A DNA stretch of 64,000 nt from Asterias amurensis (taxonomy: Eukaryota > Echinodermata > Asteroidea > Forcipulatida > Asteriidae), in contig NC_092657.1 in assembly GCF_032118995.1 (NCBI RefSeq), positions 1,795,891 through 1,859,890 of the forward strand, in the 5' to 3' direction. The notes beneath the pieces are model-generated. The model ran no database searches, had not been told where the DNA came from, and saw only the letters and a list, made by a program, of their open reading frames with translations. This document shows positions 22,541 through 34,335 of the stretch, piece after piece (the first letter of the stretch is position 1; each line of letters begins with the position of its first letter). Made by a program: the position numbers and the translations under genes.

Positions 22541-22711
22541 TGCCCTCAAGGGCCAAAGATTTCACCGATTGTTGTCTCGCAACCAAGCCGCACTGGTGGT
22601 GCCAAGAGTTGTCGACGCTTGTTCCAATGGGATCTTAACTCGACAGATGATGACGACTTCTATCCAGATGATGATGTGCTGGTTGGAGAAACAAGTTCTA
22701 ATGGCCACTAA
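22541..22711 (+). CDS. orphan terminal-exon-like open segment
   Basis: Open frame reading CPQGPKISPIVVSQPSRTGG, then FQWDLNSTDDDDFYPDDDVL and a TAA at 22709-22711. The acidic, low-complexity character fits a disordered C-terminus. A decayed inverted copy lies at about 25550-25690, so the segment was duplicated with the inverted repeat. No acceptor is certain and no family recognised. Confidence 0.35.
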   Translation, partial: CPQGPKISPIVVSQPSRTGGAKSCRRLFQWDLNSTDDDDFYPDDDVLVGETSSNGH

Positions 22712-23244
22712 TTTCCCCCTTGCTTTCCACGGGGCTGCAATTTGGACGTTCAGGTGTAGACAAGAGACAAAATGGCTACAAGTGAACTTGTTTTTGGCCA
22801 ACTTTGATTAAAAACAAAGTTGACGATGTTTAAAACACATTGCATGTACCAAAAGCTTTGAGAAAAATGCTTGACGTATTGACGCAACCGTCGCAAATCT
22901 TTGAACAGTTTTAGTCCGCTAAATAGTGACGTTTTCTCACTGTGTGCCAATAAATGATAACAAAGATGACATTGGATTTATATAATGACTACCATCCTAA
23001 AAGAGACCGACTTTGACCATAACAACAACACATTTCAACACAGCTAAGATTTATCCAGAACTAAGTATTTGATTTACTTTCTAGACTACTACACAACACG
23101 GCAATAATTTGTAGATTGTTCTCTAAAATTCAACTAAAATTGTTGACCCTTTGAGTTATTCGTAATTAATAAGAGAAGTAAATACCGTAACTAGACTGTA
23201 AATATTGCTAAAAAAAGAGACGCATGTCGACAAGAGAATATTAT

Positions 23245-24125
23245 TCAATTCAATTTAGAATACAGCTGTCTCCTAAATTGACGTTTAAAAAGGAATACTT
23301 TCGTTTTTTTTGTGCAGCCATTTTTGGCCTTGCAGCAAGAGAAAAACCTGAACAATTTGTGACGTTTAATTCCCCCTCAAACTATTATCTAATAAAATGA
23401 GGGACTAAAGATATTTGTAATTTACGGCACAACTGTTTCCTAAATTGAAAACTTGGTAGGTCTACTTTCGCTTGTTTTGCGTTGAACTTTTTTAGCTTAG
23501 CAAGAGAAAGAATAAAAACAAACGCAATTTCTGCACGCGTAAATCCCCCTCAAATTATTATCTAATAAAATGAGGGACTACCCGTACAATACTTTGCAAT
23601 TTAGGGCACAACTGTTTCCTAAATTGCAGTACTATTAGGAACACTTTGACTTTGGTTACAATCGAACATTGTTGGCCTTTTCGTAGGAAAAACTAAAGTT
23701 CGCTAAGCTTTTCACTGAAATATTATTGACCTGACAGTACGACAAAACATGGTACAACTTATTTCCCCTCAAATTATTATCTAACAAAATGAGGGACTAA
23801 AGATCTTAGCAATTTAGGGCACACCTGTTTCCTAAATTGAAGTTTCTTTAAAGGAATACTTGCGCTTGGTTTGTTCGATAACATTGATGGCCTTGTTCTT
23901 AGGGAAACAAGCATGCTGTTTTGCATTTGTTTCCCCCTAAAATTATTTCCTAATAAATTAGAGACTGAATTTCTTTGCAATTTAGGGCACAACTGTTTCC
24001 TAAATTGAAGGTTTTTAATGAACAGTTTTACTTGGTTTGCACTGAACTAGCCTCAAAGCCCGACAAAACTTGATTTCCCCCTCAAATTATTATCAAACAA
24101 AATGAGGGACAGAATGTTTTCACTT
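23245..24125 (+). repeat. tandem repeat with two hairpins per unit
   Basis: Four to five units of about 165-215 bp. Each has hairpin 1, CAATTTAGG...CCTAAATTG around a GCACAACTGTTT loop (near 23420, 23600, 23811, 23976), and hairpin 2, CCCTCAAATT...AATGAGGG (near 23373, 23551, 23765, 24079). In the unit near 23935 the stem is CCCTAA...TTAGAG, a paired change relative to CCCTCA...TGAGGG. Confidence 0.8.
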
Positions 24126-24479
24126 TTTGTCAAGATTGACTCAAAATTTTACTCATTGTGACAGAAAGTTATGACTAGCAAGTTCAACGGCAACCCCCGT
24201 TTTGGGCGACACAAAGGTTCGCTTATTTTTCTGTAAATAGCATCGCTGGAAAAAAATTAAACCTATTGTTTGATATCTTTGTGCTGTAAATTTTCCTACA
24301 AAACTTGAGACAAATTTATCCATTTGAAACCTTGAAATGACCTGTGACCTTCCATGCAATGATTTAAATTTTGACTGATTGACCTTTGACCTAAAATGGA
24401 GATTGAGTTGAACAAGTTAACAACCCTAAGCTAGAACGGATTGAATGCTAAAAATTTTTGCTACAGTTGCTCAAACTAG

Positions 24480-25440
24480 GACTCGAAGAACATGCAGTTT
24501 AGTTTTACCTAGTCTGATTTTAAAAACCCTATCCTCAGATGCAAGACTTTAAATGTCTTAGGCATTGAGTTCTGTTTTAACCTGATTTTCAAATCCTAAT
24601 GTAAGATTTTAGTGTGATGTCCAAAGTTCGTGAAAATATTTATAATAAACTTTCTATACGAGGATGTTTAGCTCTAGCTAATATCCTAAAACAAGATTTA
24701 GTTGTGAATAACCTAAGCTTTAAAAATTTGAGCTTTTATAAACAAAATTAAGTTTGGATTTTTTTGCCAAAAATTTGTTTAGTTCTATCTAGTCTGCGTT
24801 CAATGAAGATTTGAATGTTAACTTGCAAGTGTTAAGATCTACCTATACTTCGATTTAAAAATTTATAATCTAGAACAAGATTTAAATGTACAAGCTTTTA
24901 GAGAAGTATGAACTTTTATCAATAACTTTCTTTTTAGATGTTTTGAAAACTAATTAAATTCTACCCTAGTCTGATAAAAAAAAAAAAACGTACTCTCAAA
25001 AAAATAAATGTTGACCTGGCAAGAGTTCAGATCCACATTTAGTTTGTTTTTAAAATTTGTATCCTAGATTAAGATTTAGTTTGGAATGTCCCAAGCTTTT
25101 TGAGAAGTATAAACTTTTATGATTAACTTTTTGAGTAAGATTTGAAACTTTGCATGGTGGAAATACGATATGGAAAAGTTTGCGGTAACACCATGTAATG
25201 ACTATGAGTTGGGGTGGTTCTGAAAAGAACCGTTGATTAACTTTTTGTTTAGACGTGCATTGAAAGTGGATTTAGATCTACCTAGTTAGTATGATTTTAA
25301 AAACTATGGTCTCAGAAAATATTTAACTGTTAAGTTTTCGCTTGGAATGTTGCAAAGTTTTAGAGAACTTTCATGATAAACTTTCTGTTTGGCAATGCTT
25401 TGAAAACTAAATCTGTTTATCTCCTGCAGTAATTTGCCCT
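24480..25440 (+). repeat. degenerate tandem repeat
   Basis: Loose units of about 120-250 bp sharing ACCTAGTCTGATTTTAAAAA, AAGATTTAAATGT and AACTTTTATGATAAACTTTC. Strongly diverged; no coding signal. Confidence 0.6.
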
Positions 25441-26329
25441 TGACCATGACCAGACCCTAAGAACCTTGACATAGGAATCCAATGTCATCTTTGGTATCAA
25501 AAGGCAATAAAATTGGTGTTCTTACTAGATATTTTGGATGTGAAGTGGCATGACCAAGCAGAACATGTTTCTCCAGCCCTCATATCATCAACTGGATAGA
25601 AGTCCTCATCATCCACCGAGTCCAGATTCCGTTAGCTCAAACGAAGACATCCCTTAGCACCTTTGTTGATCTCAAAAGATCCCCAGTACAAACCTGTTTA
25701 CTCAAAAACAAAAGAATGACGTGACCAACAAAAGGCTAAATTATAAGGGGCCCTCATCCCGACGTCTTGAGAGATCGACCAGAACGTTTTAGGGACCAAC
25801 CACTACCTTCCAGCTCAGGCCCTAGTACAAACGCATGCTTCCAAAAATGCTCGCTCTAGCTCGTCAAATTTTGTAAGGCATTACATCAGTGAAGGAGAAC
25901 ACTAGTCGTGCATCTAAAAGAATTTCACTGAACGGAAAACATACCTTCCATTGCACCCGGGCCCAAAGGACCAACACTTGTTCCAGGCAGCCGAGGGGGT
26001 CCACCGACAGGCACAGGTGTTTGCACAACTCTGCGAGTTTTTCAGAGGGTTTGGATGAGGCCCTAACATACATTAATAAATTCAGCAAAATGAGCTGCTC
26101 ATACACAACCAGTCCATAATTTAAATCTTGAAAATTTCATTAAAAAATCCTGACCTTGAACCAAAAACTTGAGAAAACCAACAAAAAAAATAAACATTTG
26201 TTTTCCCTGAAGATCTGAAAGATAATCTTTCATAACAAAAACACTAACAAAAAAACAAATATTAAAACTTTTTTTTATATTCATGAATGGATAGAAATTT
26301 CCATATCTCTGCAAGATACTGAGATTTCT

Positions 26330-26530
26330 ATAGTTTTGTTTTTATGTTTGGTAAATGAAACAAAGTAATTGGCTTCGCTTGAAAGAAAAGTCATTCCATT
26401 TTTAGAAAATTTTACTTAGATTTCCATAGTTTTGTTTTGATGTTTGGTCAGTGAAACAAAGTTGCAAGAAAAGTTGCTTGCAAAAAAAGTCATTACTTTA
26501 TGAAAGTTTCACTTCTTCAAACGGACTCAT
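26330..26530 (+). repeat. two-copy direct repeat
   Basis: TTTCCATAGTTTTGTTTTGATGTTTGGT...GAAACAAAGT repeats GATTTCTATAGTTTTGTTTT...GAAACAAAGTAATTGG about 105 bp apart. Confidence 0.6.
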
Positions 26531-26649
26531 TTTTCGGTAGGAGCAACTCGTACATTTCACTGAAATAATACAAAGACATATGATTCAGAATTTATTGTTA
26601 GTAAAAACAAATCAGAAATAGTTTGTAATTTTCAAACCGAGATCCAAAA

Positions 26650-26905
26650 GTTCGGCAAAGTTTTTGTTTAAAATGTCTTTAAACAGTTTCAATCAGAGTG
26701 CTCTCTGACTGGTAAAACTGTTTCCCAAGAAGACAATCAGAGTGCCCTGATTATCCGCAAAGAAACGAAGCGATTTTATAATTATCCAAAAGTTTTGCCA
26801 AAATATTGTTTAAAATGTCTCGAACAGTTTCAAGCAGAGTGCTCTCTGACTGGTAAAACTGTTTCCAAGAAGACAATCAGAGTGCCCTGATTATCCACAA
26901 GGGAA
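26650..26905 (+). repeat. two-copy tandem repeat
   Basis: AAGTTTTTGTTTAAAATGTC...CAGAGTGCTCTCTGACTGGT...AAGACAATCAGAGTGCCCTG occurs twice with a period of about 150 bp. Confidence 0.8.
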
Positions 26906-27059
26906 GTTTTTCTTTGATTTTCAAAGGTTTTGATTTGTGAGTTTGGCATGTATGAATCTGAATCATATATCTTTGAGTGTGAAAAGAATGGATCTTTATT
27001 AACTAAAGTTGAAAATTAAGTTATTTAGCACACAGGGGGAAGTTTGGGTAAATCTAAGC

Positions 27060-28965
27060 ATAAATAAGAGTAAGCGGAAGTGGATACCAATATAAGGGAA
27101 AGTGTCAGTTACTCACTACACAAAGGAAGTGTGAGCAACTCAGAGTAACACAAGGGAAAATGTTAGTTACTCACTACACAAAGAAAGTGTGAGCAACTCA
27201 GAGTAACACAAGGGAAAGTGTCAGTTACTCACTACACAAAGGAAGTGTTAGCAACTCAGAGTAACACAAGGGAAGTGTGAGTAACTCAGAGTAACACAAG
27301 GGAGTGTCAGTTACTCACTACACAAAGGAAGTGTGAGCAACTCAGAGTAACACATGGGAGTGTCAGTTACTCACTACACAAAGGAAGTGTGAGTTCAGAG
27401 TAACACAAGGGAAAGTGTCAGTTACTCACTACACAAAGGAAGTGTTAGCAACTCAGAGTAACACAAGGGAAGTGTGAGTAACTCAGAGTAACACAAGGGA
27501 GTGTCAGTTACTCACTACACAAAGGAAGTGTGAGTTCAGAGTAACACAAGGGAGTGTCAGTTACTCACTACACAAAGGAAGTGTGAGTTCAGAGTAACAC
27601 AAGGGAGTGTCAGTTACTCACTACACAAAGGAAGTGTGAGTTCAGAGTAACACAAGGGAGTGTCAGTTACTCACTACACAAAGGAAGTGTTAGCAACTCA
27701 GAGTAACACAAGGGAAGTGTGAGTAACTCAGAGTAACACAAGGGAGTGTCAGTTACTCACTACACAAAGGAAGTGTGAGTTCAGAGTAACACAAGGGAGT
27801 GTCAGTTACTCACTACACAAAGGAAGTGTTAGCAACTCAGAGTAACACAAGGGAAGTGTGAGTAACTCAGAGTAACACAAGGGAGTGTCAGTTACTCACT
27901 ACACAAAGGAAGTGTGAGTTCAGAGTAACACAAGGGAGTGTCAGTTACTCACTACACAAAGGAAGTGTTAGCAACTCAGAGTAACACAAGGGAAGTGAGA
28001 GCAACTCAGAGTAACACAAGGGAGTGTCAGTTACTCACTACACAAAGGAAGTGTGAGTTCAGAGTAACACAAGGGAGTGTCAGTTACTCACTACACAAGG
28101 GAAGTGTGAGCAACTCAGAGTAACACAAGGGAAGTGTGAGCAACTCAGAGTAACACAAGGGAAAGTGTCAGTTACTCACTACACAAAGGTAGTGTGAGCA
28201 ACTCAGAGTAACACAAGGGAAGTGTGAGTAACTCAGAGTAACACAAGGGAGTGTCAGTTACTCACTACACAAAGGAAGTGTGAGTTCAGAGTAACACAAG
28301 GGAGTGTCAGTTACTCACTACACAAAGGAAGTGTTAGCAACTCAGAGTAACACAAGGGAAGTGTGAGCAACTCAGAGTAACACAAGGGAGTGTCAGTTAC
28401 TCACTACACAAAGGAAGTGTGAGTTCAGAGTAACACAAGGGAGTGTCAGTTACTCACTACACAAAGGAAGTGTTAGCAACTCAGAGTAACACAAGGGAAG
28501 TGTGAGTAACTCAGAGTAACACAAGGGAGTGTCAGTTACTCACTACACAAAGGAAGTGTGAGTTCAGAGTAACACAAGGGAGTGTCAGTTACTCACTACA
28601 CAAAGGAAGTGTTAGCAACTCAGAGTAACACAAGGGAAGTGTGAGCAACTCAGAGTAACACAAGGGAGTGTCAGTTACTCACTACACAAAGGAAGTGTGA
28701 GTTCAGAGTAACACAAGGGAGTGTCAGTTACTCACTACACAAGGGAAGTGTGAGCAACTCAGAGTAACACAAGGGAAGTGTGAGCAACTCAGAGTAACAC
28801 AAGGGAAAGTGTCAGTTACTCACTACACAAAGGTAGTGTGAGCAACTCAGAGTAACACAAGGGACAGTGTCAGTTACTCACTACACAAAGGTAGTGTGAG
28901 CAACTCAGAGTAACACAAGGGAAAGTGTCTGTCACTTACTCAACACACAAAGGAAGTGTGGCACA
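27060..28965 (+). repeat. satellite with 139/140-bp and 644-bp higher-order periods
   Basis: Monomers of about 26-30 bp: GTGTCAGTTACTCACTACAC-AAAGGA, and GTGTGAGCAACTCAGAGTAA-CACAAGGGA with a GAGTTCAGAG deletion variant. The variant GTGTTAGCAACTC recurs about every 139-140 bp (27688, 27827, 27967; 28331, 28470, 28609). Markers CTACACAAGGGAAG (28091 and 28735) and ACAAAGGTAGTG repeat at exactly 644 bp. Nearly no drift between copies implies recent amplification or ongoing homogenisation. Confidence 0.95.
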
Positions 28966-29399
28966 CCCTGAAACGTTGACTAATCTACAAAAATATTCAA
29001 CAAATAAATCTAAAGGAAATACTAAGTCAAATTTTGTTTGATTCCTATGAGTTAAAACACTTAAGTGTCTCTTTTAACAGTCATGCAACTCTGTATTTTG
29101 ATAAAAGACATGACATTTCCAGAATACCAGGCACAGCAAGATTTTGTACTGTGTTTTAAAAGTTTCCAGTGGTTAAAAATAAAAACCCAAACCATAAAAA
29201 TCAGATGTTGCATGCCTGCTTGCTGATGTAAGAGATGGGCAAAACCCCGCCTATCTAATACCCTCTTGGGGAAAAATTCCCATCCGGCTCCACTTTATGG
29301 CAACCAAGTTTGTCAACTCCACACATCAGCACATCTAAATTGAATGAGCTTATTCCTAATTAAGCCTGTGACAACGTTTTAAGTTGAGAGTTTGATGGT
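28966..29399. other. spacer between two satellites, no gene seen
   Basis: About 430 bp of unique AT-rich DNA. Confidence 0.5.
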
Positions 29400-29735
29400 T
29401 CACCACACAAGGGAAGTATGGATCATCACATAGAGAAGTGTGAGCGATTCACCACACAACAAAAAATGTGAGCGATTCACAATACAACAAAAATTGTCAG
29501 CGATTCACCACACAACAAAAAGTGTGAGCGATTCACCACATAACAAAAAGTGTGAGCAATTCACCACACAACAAAAGTATAAGCGATTCACCACACAACA
29601 AAAAGTGTGAGCGATTCACCACACAACAAAAAGTGTCAGCGATTCACCACATAACAAAAAGTTTCAGCGATTCACCACACAACAAAAAGTGTCAGCGATT
29701 CACCACACAACAAATAGTTTGAGCGATGCAATTAT
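29400..29735 (+). repeat. 28-bp tandem repeat
   Basis: About 12 copies of GCGATTCACCACACAACAAA-AAGTGTGA. The motif CACACAA.GGAAGT at the left edge resembles the neighbouring satellite, suggesting common origin. Confidence 0.9.
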
Positions 29736-29929
29736 AACTACATCCCTATAATATACAAATAATTACAAAGTATACAACGAGACGTACATCTCTACCAGTG
29801 ATGGTCGCTGACTCCTTGTGAGATCCGACACTCTCTGTCTTGATTTTGATCTGTGGAAGACGAAAAAAAGAACAAAAAAAGATATATCATTTTGATGATA
29901 CAGCAATCACCACACAACTTTTGGCAAGT

Positions 29930-30300
29930 CCAGAAGTGTTATCATATTTGGGCCTAAACGTGCAAAAAATCTTGGCAATCCAGCAGTTTTGTTTTTAATT
30001 TGGGCCTAAACAAAATCAAAAATCACAAGGTATAACAGTTTAAGCAAACTTGGACCTAAAATTTAAAAAATCACAATGGTCGTCAGTCAAGCAGTTTTAT
30101 CAAATTAGGGCCTGAAATTGAAAAAATCACAAGGGGTATTCCAGTAATATTTTTGCCTAAAATTTTAACAAAAATGCAAAGGATTAAGTCCCGCAGCTTT
30201 ATCAAATTTAGGCCTAAAATTGAAAAAATCGGAAAGGGGTAAGTCCAGCAGTTTTATCAAATTTTTACCTGAAATTTCAAAACAATGACAAGAGGTACAA
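29930..30300 (-). repeat. inverted patch of the 10.5-17.9 kb short-period repeat
   Basis: TCCAGCAGTTTTATCAAATT...GGGCCTAAAATTGAAAAAATC is the reverse complement of the array's GATAAAACTGCTGGACTTAC repeat; six irregular copies. Confidence 0.8.
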
Positions 30301-30393
30301 GTCATTGGAGATAATTAAAGTTCATTAAAATTTGTCCTATAAATGGCAAGCTTTACTATCACTGCCAAAAAATGTATATTTATGTAGGCTTAC

Positions 30394-30530
30394 CTGCAAC
30401 AAGGATGCTTGACTGCTCGAGGCGATGATAGGTTCGACACTCACTGTCTGGAATTTGAAGGCGGTGACACTCTACCAGTGATGGACGCAGACTCCGTGTG
30501 AGATCCGACACTCTCTGTCTGGATTTTGAT
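30394..30530 (-). CDS. orphan exon-like open segment
   Basis: Acceptor CTTCTACAG, donor GCAG|GTAAGC, 137 bp with an open frame reading SKSRQRVSDLTRSLRPSLVE and on to LEQSSILVA. No family recognised; a second copy of its first half lies at about 29806-29853. Confidence 0.35.
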
Positions 30531-31427
30531 CTGTAGAAGACGACAAAAAAAGACAGAGAAAAGATTTATCATCTCTGATTATATGTGACCCTCTCTGTCG
30601 TAATGAGGAATATCGAGTAAATTTCATTTTTGAGTTTATCATCCTAATCCCATTAAGCAAATCTTAACATTTTAAATAAAATAAAAATCAAGATCATACG
30701 ACCTTCCTGTCTGAAATAATGTGGAATTTTTAATGACCTTGACGCTTAATTTTACGAGCCGTTTTGGAAAACATAAACAAGAGAAAAATAAAACAAAACG
30801 CGACGTCTCAAGCACTCATTAAAATAATAATTGTTTACGAAATGACAACATCGTTTTTTTAACCCCCCAAAGTCAGACAAACGAAATTACAATAATGTAC
30901 AAACAACCCAAAGAGAAGACAATTTCACCAATAAATTTGACAATCTTTACCTGAAATTTTTGAGCAATTTGCGTTGATATTTCCAACTTGAAATGCGAGT
31001 TTCGTTCCGTCAAGCCATAGAGTAAGGACAGCTGTCAGCGCTGCATCACGTTATTCCCCCGGGTATACTCAGCTTGAAGACCAGGGAACATTCGCAATTT
31101 TCCGTGCATGTTCCTCATGATTTTAGCAATATTTCTTACCCAACACAAAATTTAACTGAAAGATTATTCCTTTAGCTTTCAGAATTGTTTGGGGTTGGGA
31201 TAATTCAACTTTGAAAACCACGAAGCAATGATGAAAATTATACACAGTTTTTCCAACTTTCCCTAATCATTCCACAGCAAAACATACATGTATCCTTCGG
31301 CTTGCCTGGTACCCGCGCTTTGTGTACGGCGTCGTATGGTGCATGTCGTTCACTTTTTTGTGAACATTGACAATGTCATAAATATGATTCATATTTTTTT
31401 ATTATCAGTTTCAACTTAATGTCGTAC

Positions 31428-31552
31428 CTGTACACAGGAAGTTGACAGAGTTGTCAAAGCAGCTTGCTTGATGGTCACCAGCGCTTCAACAACGACAGCT
31501 TGGAGACATTTCCTCAGCTCACTTTGATGAACAGAGACTTGGCTCACTTGAT
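31428..31552 (-). CDS. orphan exon-like open segment
   Basis: Acceptor CATCTACAG, donor CAG|GTACGA, 125 bp with an open frame of 41 codons (QVSQVSVHQSELRKCLQAVV through TTLSTSCVQ). Reads like a helical segment. No family recognised. Confidence 0.4.
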
Positions 31553-31599
31553 CTGTAGATGAAAAAAAATGGAACGAGAATGAAATTCAATGCCTATTT

Positions 31600-32856
31600 G
31601 CACTGGGTTCTTTTACGTGCGTGACACAACACACAGGACCAGAAAAACCCCCAACAAAAAGTAGACATCAAAATAGTTGCAACATCCATGAAGAAGCAGA
31701 TGAGTTTTACGGTATTTTTTTCAATTATGTGTATGGAATGGTCGGTGCCGGCGTCTGTTTTGTGAACAAAATTTTCATTAAAAAAACGTTTTTAAAAGCA
31801 GCAAAAACAACTGCGCCTTTGTTTAACACATGATTGCATTCTAGAACCCAAGTCTTTCTTGAAATCAACCTGCAAAAAACCCCAAACAACCGCGCATTAT
31901 ATGTGACCAATAAAACCATGGAGCAATAAACCATAATAAACTAGACCACCCACCAATCGCCCGAGAAAAAAAACAAGCACCAAATACAACAAAATTAAGC
32001 AAAATCAGGACGGAAGAACCTTACTAAACACAATTAAATACTCCTTTTTGCTCATCCAGAGCATCTTAACTTGGTAATTTTTGTTGAATGAAGCCTCATC
32101 GTCTCGCTAGTTTTTCGTAAACACGCTAGACTCTTATTCCTACACGGAAATCTGCTCCGTTGACCGACCATGCTGCTGACAGATTGTGTTTTGCTTTGTG
32201 GTCTTTTGTCAAGATGATTGAAGCTAGTTTTGTAAGCTATCGCGTACTTTCACCAATAGAGGGCGTCTGTTCTCATGCTATCGAATATTCTGAAACGCCC
32301 TCTAGCGTTCAATATTTCTTACACTTTTTGCAACAAGTGAATTAATACGAAGACTACAAGCCTTTGCGTTGCATGATGGGATTTCGCGCTGTGTATGCGT
32401 GATCGTCGGAAGTTTGCCAGTGTTCAGCGGCACTTCGATTGATTTGTTTACCTTTTATCCAAACCTTGAGTGAATGTTTTTACGTTTTATTCGAGCCTTA
32501 AAATAGTTTTAAAAAGTCATAGTTCTGTAGTACCGCTGCCGATATTTTTGACTGGTCAGCCGGACCAGTTGGCAAGGTGTTTCAGCTAGTCCGCCGCAAT
32601 TTCTACTGGCATTTGGCCAGCCTACCAGCGTTAAGGTCGAACGCTGCAAATTGTTCAGAATATTTGGTACTTATTTTCACATAGTAAAGTTGCAGGACTT
32701 GAAATAACACAGGGCATCCACAGCAATTGAAATGGTGCCCTGTGCTTTTGCTGTGGTGCCCTCTGCAAGGTTCCAATACAATTTTACATTTGCCTCATAG
32801 AAGTGCACGTTACCAGAGGGAAATTGTTGTGCCCCTTCAAGAGCGAAGTTTAGCCT
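31600..32856. other. intergenic DNA, no gene seen
   Basis: Contains a fragment CACTGGGTTCTTTTACGTGC (about 31600), found also at 40621 in a SINE tail; an AGAGGGCGTCTG...GAAACGCCCTCTA hairpin at about 32256-32310; and a CpG-rich spot at 32365-32420. Confidence 0.45.
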
Positions 32857-33074
32857 AAGGGCCATGTCACACAAGGCAATTTATGGGCAACCAGTTCCAG
32901 GCAATCTCCATGAAGAAAAGCCACTCACATTCCAATGTTCACCTATTACTCTTGTGATTGAAGACAACGTTTTCCAAAAAATTACTTGTGTGCTATCAAA
33001 GTGGTCTTGTAGCATACACTGCAGTTGGTTGCCTCCAAGTTACCTGTAAAAGTTGCCTCGGGTGACAAGGCCCT
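32857..33074. mobile_element. MITE family L, copy 1
   Basis: Inverted ends AGGGCCATGTCACACAAGGC and GCCTCGGGTGACAAGGCCCT; inner motif GGCAACCAGTTCCAGGCAAT. A longer relative sits at 45685-46132. Confidence 0.8.
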
Positions 33075-33328
33075 AAAGCTGCCATACTAAAAACATTACT
33101 CATGGTCCAATTTCAATCATTTTTTTAGTACCTTTAGATGTGAGCTGTCATAGATTGCTGGCCACTCTGCGTTGCTTCAACATTGATTGATTGACACATG
33201 TCTGCTGAGGGTGATGGACAGCCAGACATCATGATTGAAGATCTGACGCTCTGTCTGTGTTAGTTGATCTGTAAGTTGATGACAAAACATGTAAGAATGA
33301 CTACAAGTTTTAAAACTTAGTGAGTAGG

Positions 33329-33610
33329 GTGTCGTGGCCGAGGGGATAAGAGCAACGAACTCAAGCTCTGGTGCTTCTGTTCAGCAGAGTGTGGGTTCGA
33401 ATCATGGTCATGATACTTGTGTCCCCGAGCAAGACACTTTAACTATTAACTGCTTCTCCCCACCCAGGGGTCAATGGGTACCTGTGAGGGCAGAGTTGGT
33501 TCTTTTGACTGATTTAGCAGATAGCACATTTTAATGTTGCACAGGCTGTATACTCCAAAGGGAGCCGAGTTGGTTTAAGGAATGAATTAAGGCCCAGTGA
33601 CCAGGGGTAA
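33329..33610 (+). mobile_element. tRNA-derived SINE, type 2 (near full length)
   Basis: Head GTCGTGGCCGAGGGGATAAG and B-box GTGTGGGTTCGAATCATGG, then the body with GAGCAAGACACTTTAAC, GGGTCAATGGGTACCTGTGA and GGCCCAGTGACCAGGGG. Class II (Ser/Leu-like) tRNA ancestry suggested by the long A-to-B spacing. Confidence 0.8.
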
Positions 33611-33993
33611 TAATGTTGGAAATGCTCTGAAACGCCCTCAAACATTGATATTCGCCAGTGTGACAGCATCATTAAGCTGCCATACTAAAAACATTACTCA
33701 TGGTTCAATTTGAATCTTTTTTTATTCGTACCTTTAGATGTGAGCTGTCATAGATTGCTGGACACTCTGCGACGCTTCAACATTGATTGATTGACACATC
33801 TCTGCTGAGGGTGATGGACAGCCAGCCATCATGATTGAAGATCAGACGCTCTGTCTGGGTTAGTTGATCTGTAAGTTCAGAATGAGTACAAATTTTTACA
33901 TTTAGTGAGTAAACTATGCATGGAGTCATCCAGAATTGTCCAATACCGGCTGGTTTAAGACAGTAGGCCATGCACTTCACTCTTAAAGACACA

Positions 33994-34143
33994 GGGGTCG
34001 ATTTCACAAAGAGTTAAGACTAGTCCTAACTTAGGACTAGTTTTAGGAGATATACAAATTGCATGGATAGTCCCAAGTTAGGACGAGTAACTGGTCCTAA
34101 CTCAAGATAAGACTAGTCCTAACTCTTTGTGAAATCCACCCCT
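33994..34143. repeat. foldback element family E, copy 3
   Basis: GGGGTCGATTTCACAAAGAG mirrored by CTCTTTGTGAAATCCACCCC. A family-A fragment (GACACCTTTGGTAATTGTCA) follows immediately. Confidence 0.85.
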
Positions 34144-34180
34144 GGACACCTTTGGTAATTGTCAAAGACCAGTCTTCTCA

Positions 34181-34335
34181 CCAGTCCATTATGATACGGG
34201 TAGATTTAGCGCTTACCAACAACAGAGGGCAAGCGTCATGTGAAGACCTTTACTGTAGTGTGCACAGTTGAGAGCCTTTTTATGACGCTCGCCCCCTTTT
34301 GCTAAATCCATCTTACCCACATCATAATGGACTGG
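34181..34335. mobile_element. MITE family H
   Basis: 155 bp, inverted ends CCAGTCCATTATGATACGGG and CCACATCATAATGGACTGG, then TAGATTTAGC/GCTAAATCCA inside. Confidence 0.88.

Larger units (their letters stand above)
22290..26040. repeat. large imperfect inverted duplication
   Basis: Left arm about 22290-22710, right arm about 25545-26040, inverted. Matching blocks include CACCTGTGCCTGTCGGTGGA followed by CCCCCTCGG in both, GTTTTCTGTTCAGTGAA versus GTTTTCCGTTCAGTGAA, and GACTTCTATCCAG...GATGATGTGCTGG versus GACTTCTATCCAG...GATGATATGAGGG. The spacer (22.8-25.5 kb) holds two tandem repeat fields. Confidence 0.8.
29800..33880 (-). other. family of exon-like segments on the minus strand
   Basis: Five segments share a pyrimidine-rich ACAG acceptor directly followed by ATCAA (exon starts near 29853, 30530, 31552, 33270 and 33870 on the minus strand) and end at GTAC/GTAAG-type donors. 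The 29.8 and 30.5 kb copies are near identical over GACAGAGAGTGTCGGATCTC; the 33.2 and 33.8 kb copies are near identical over about 150 bp. Two of the five are open across their length (listed separately). Either duplicated exons of an unrecognised gene or a processed non-coding RNA. Confidence 0.4.

Noticed and set aside
27060-29735. CRISPR-like array
   Set aside because: Repeats are contiguous with no unique spacers, and the surroundings are eukaryotic; it is a satellite.
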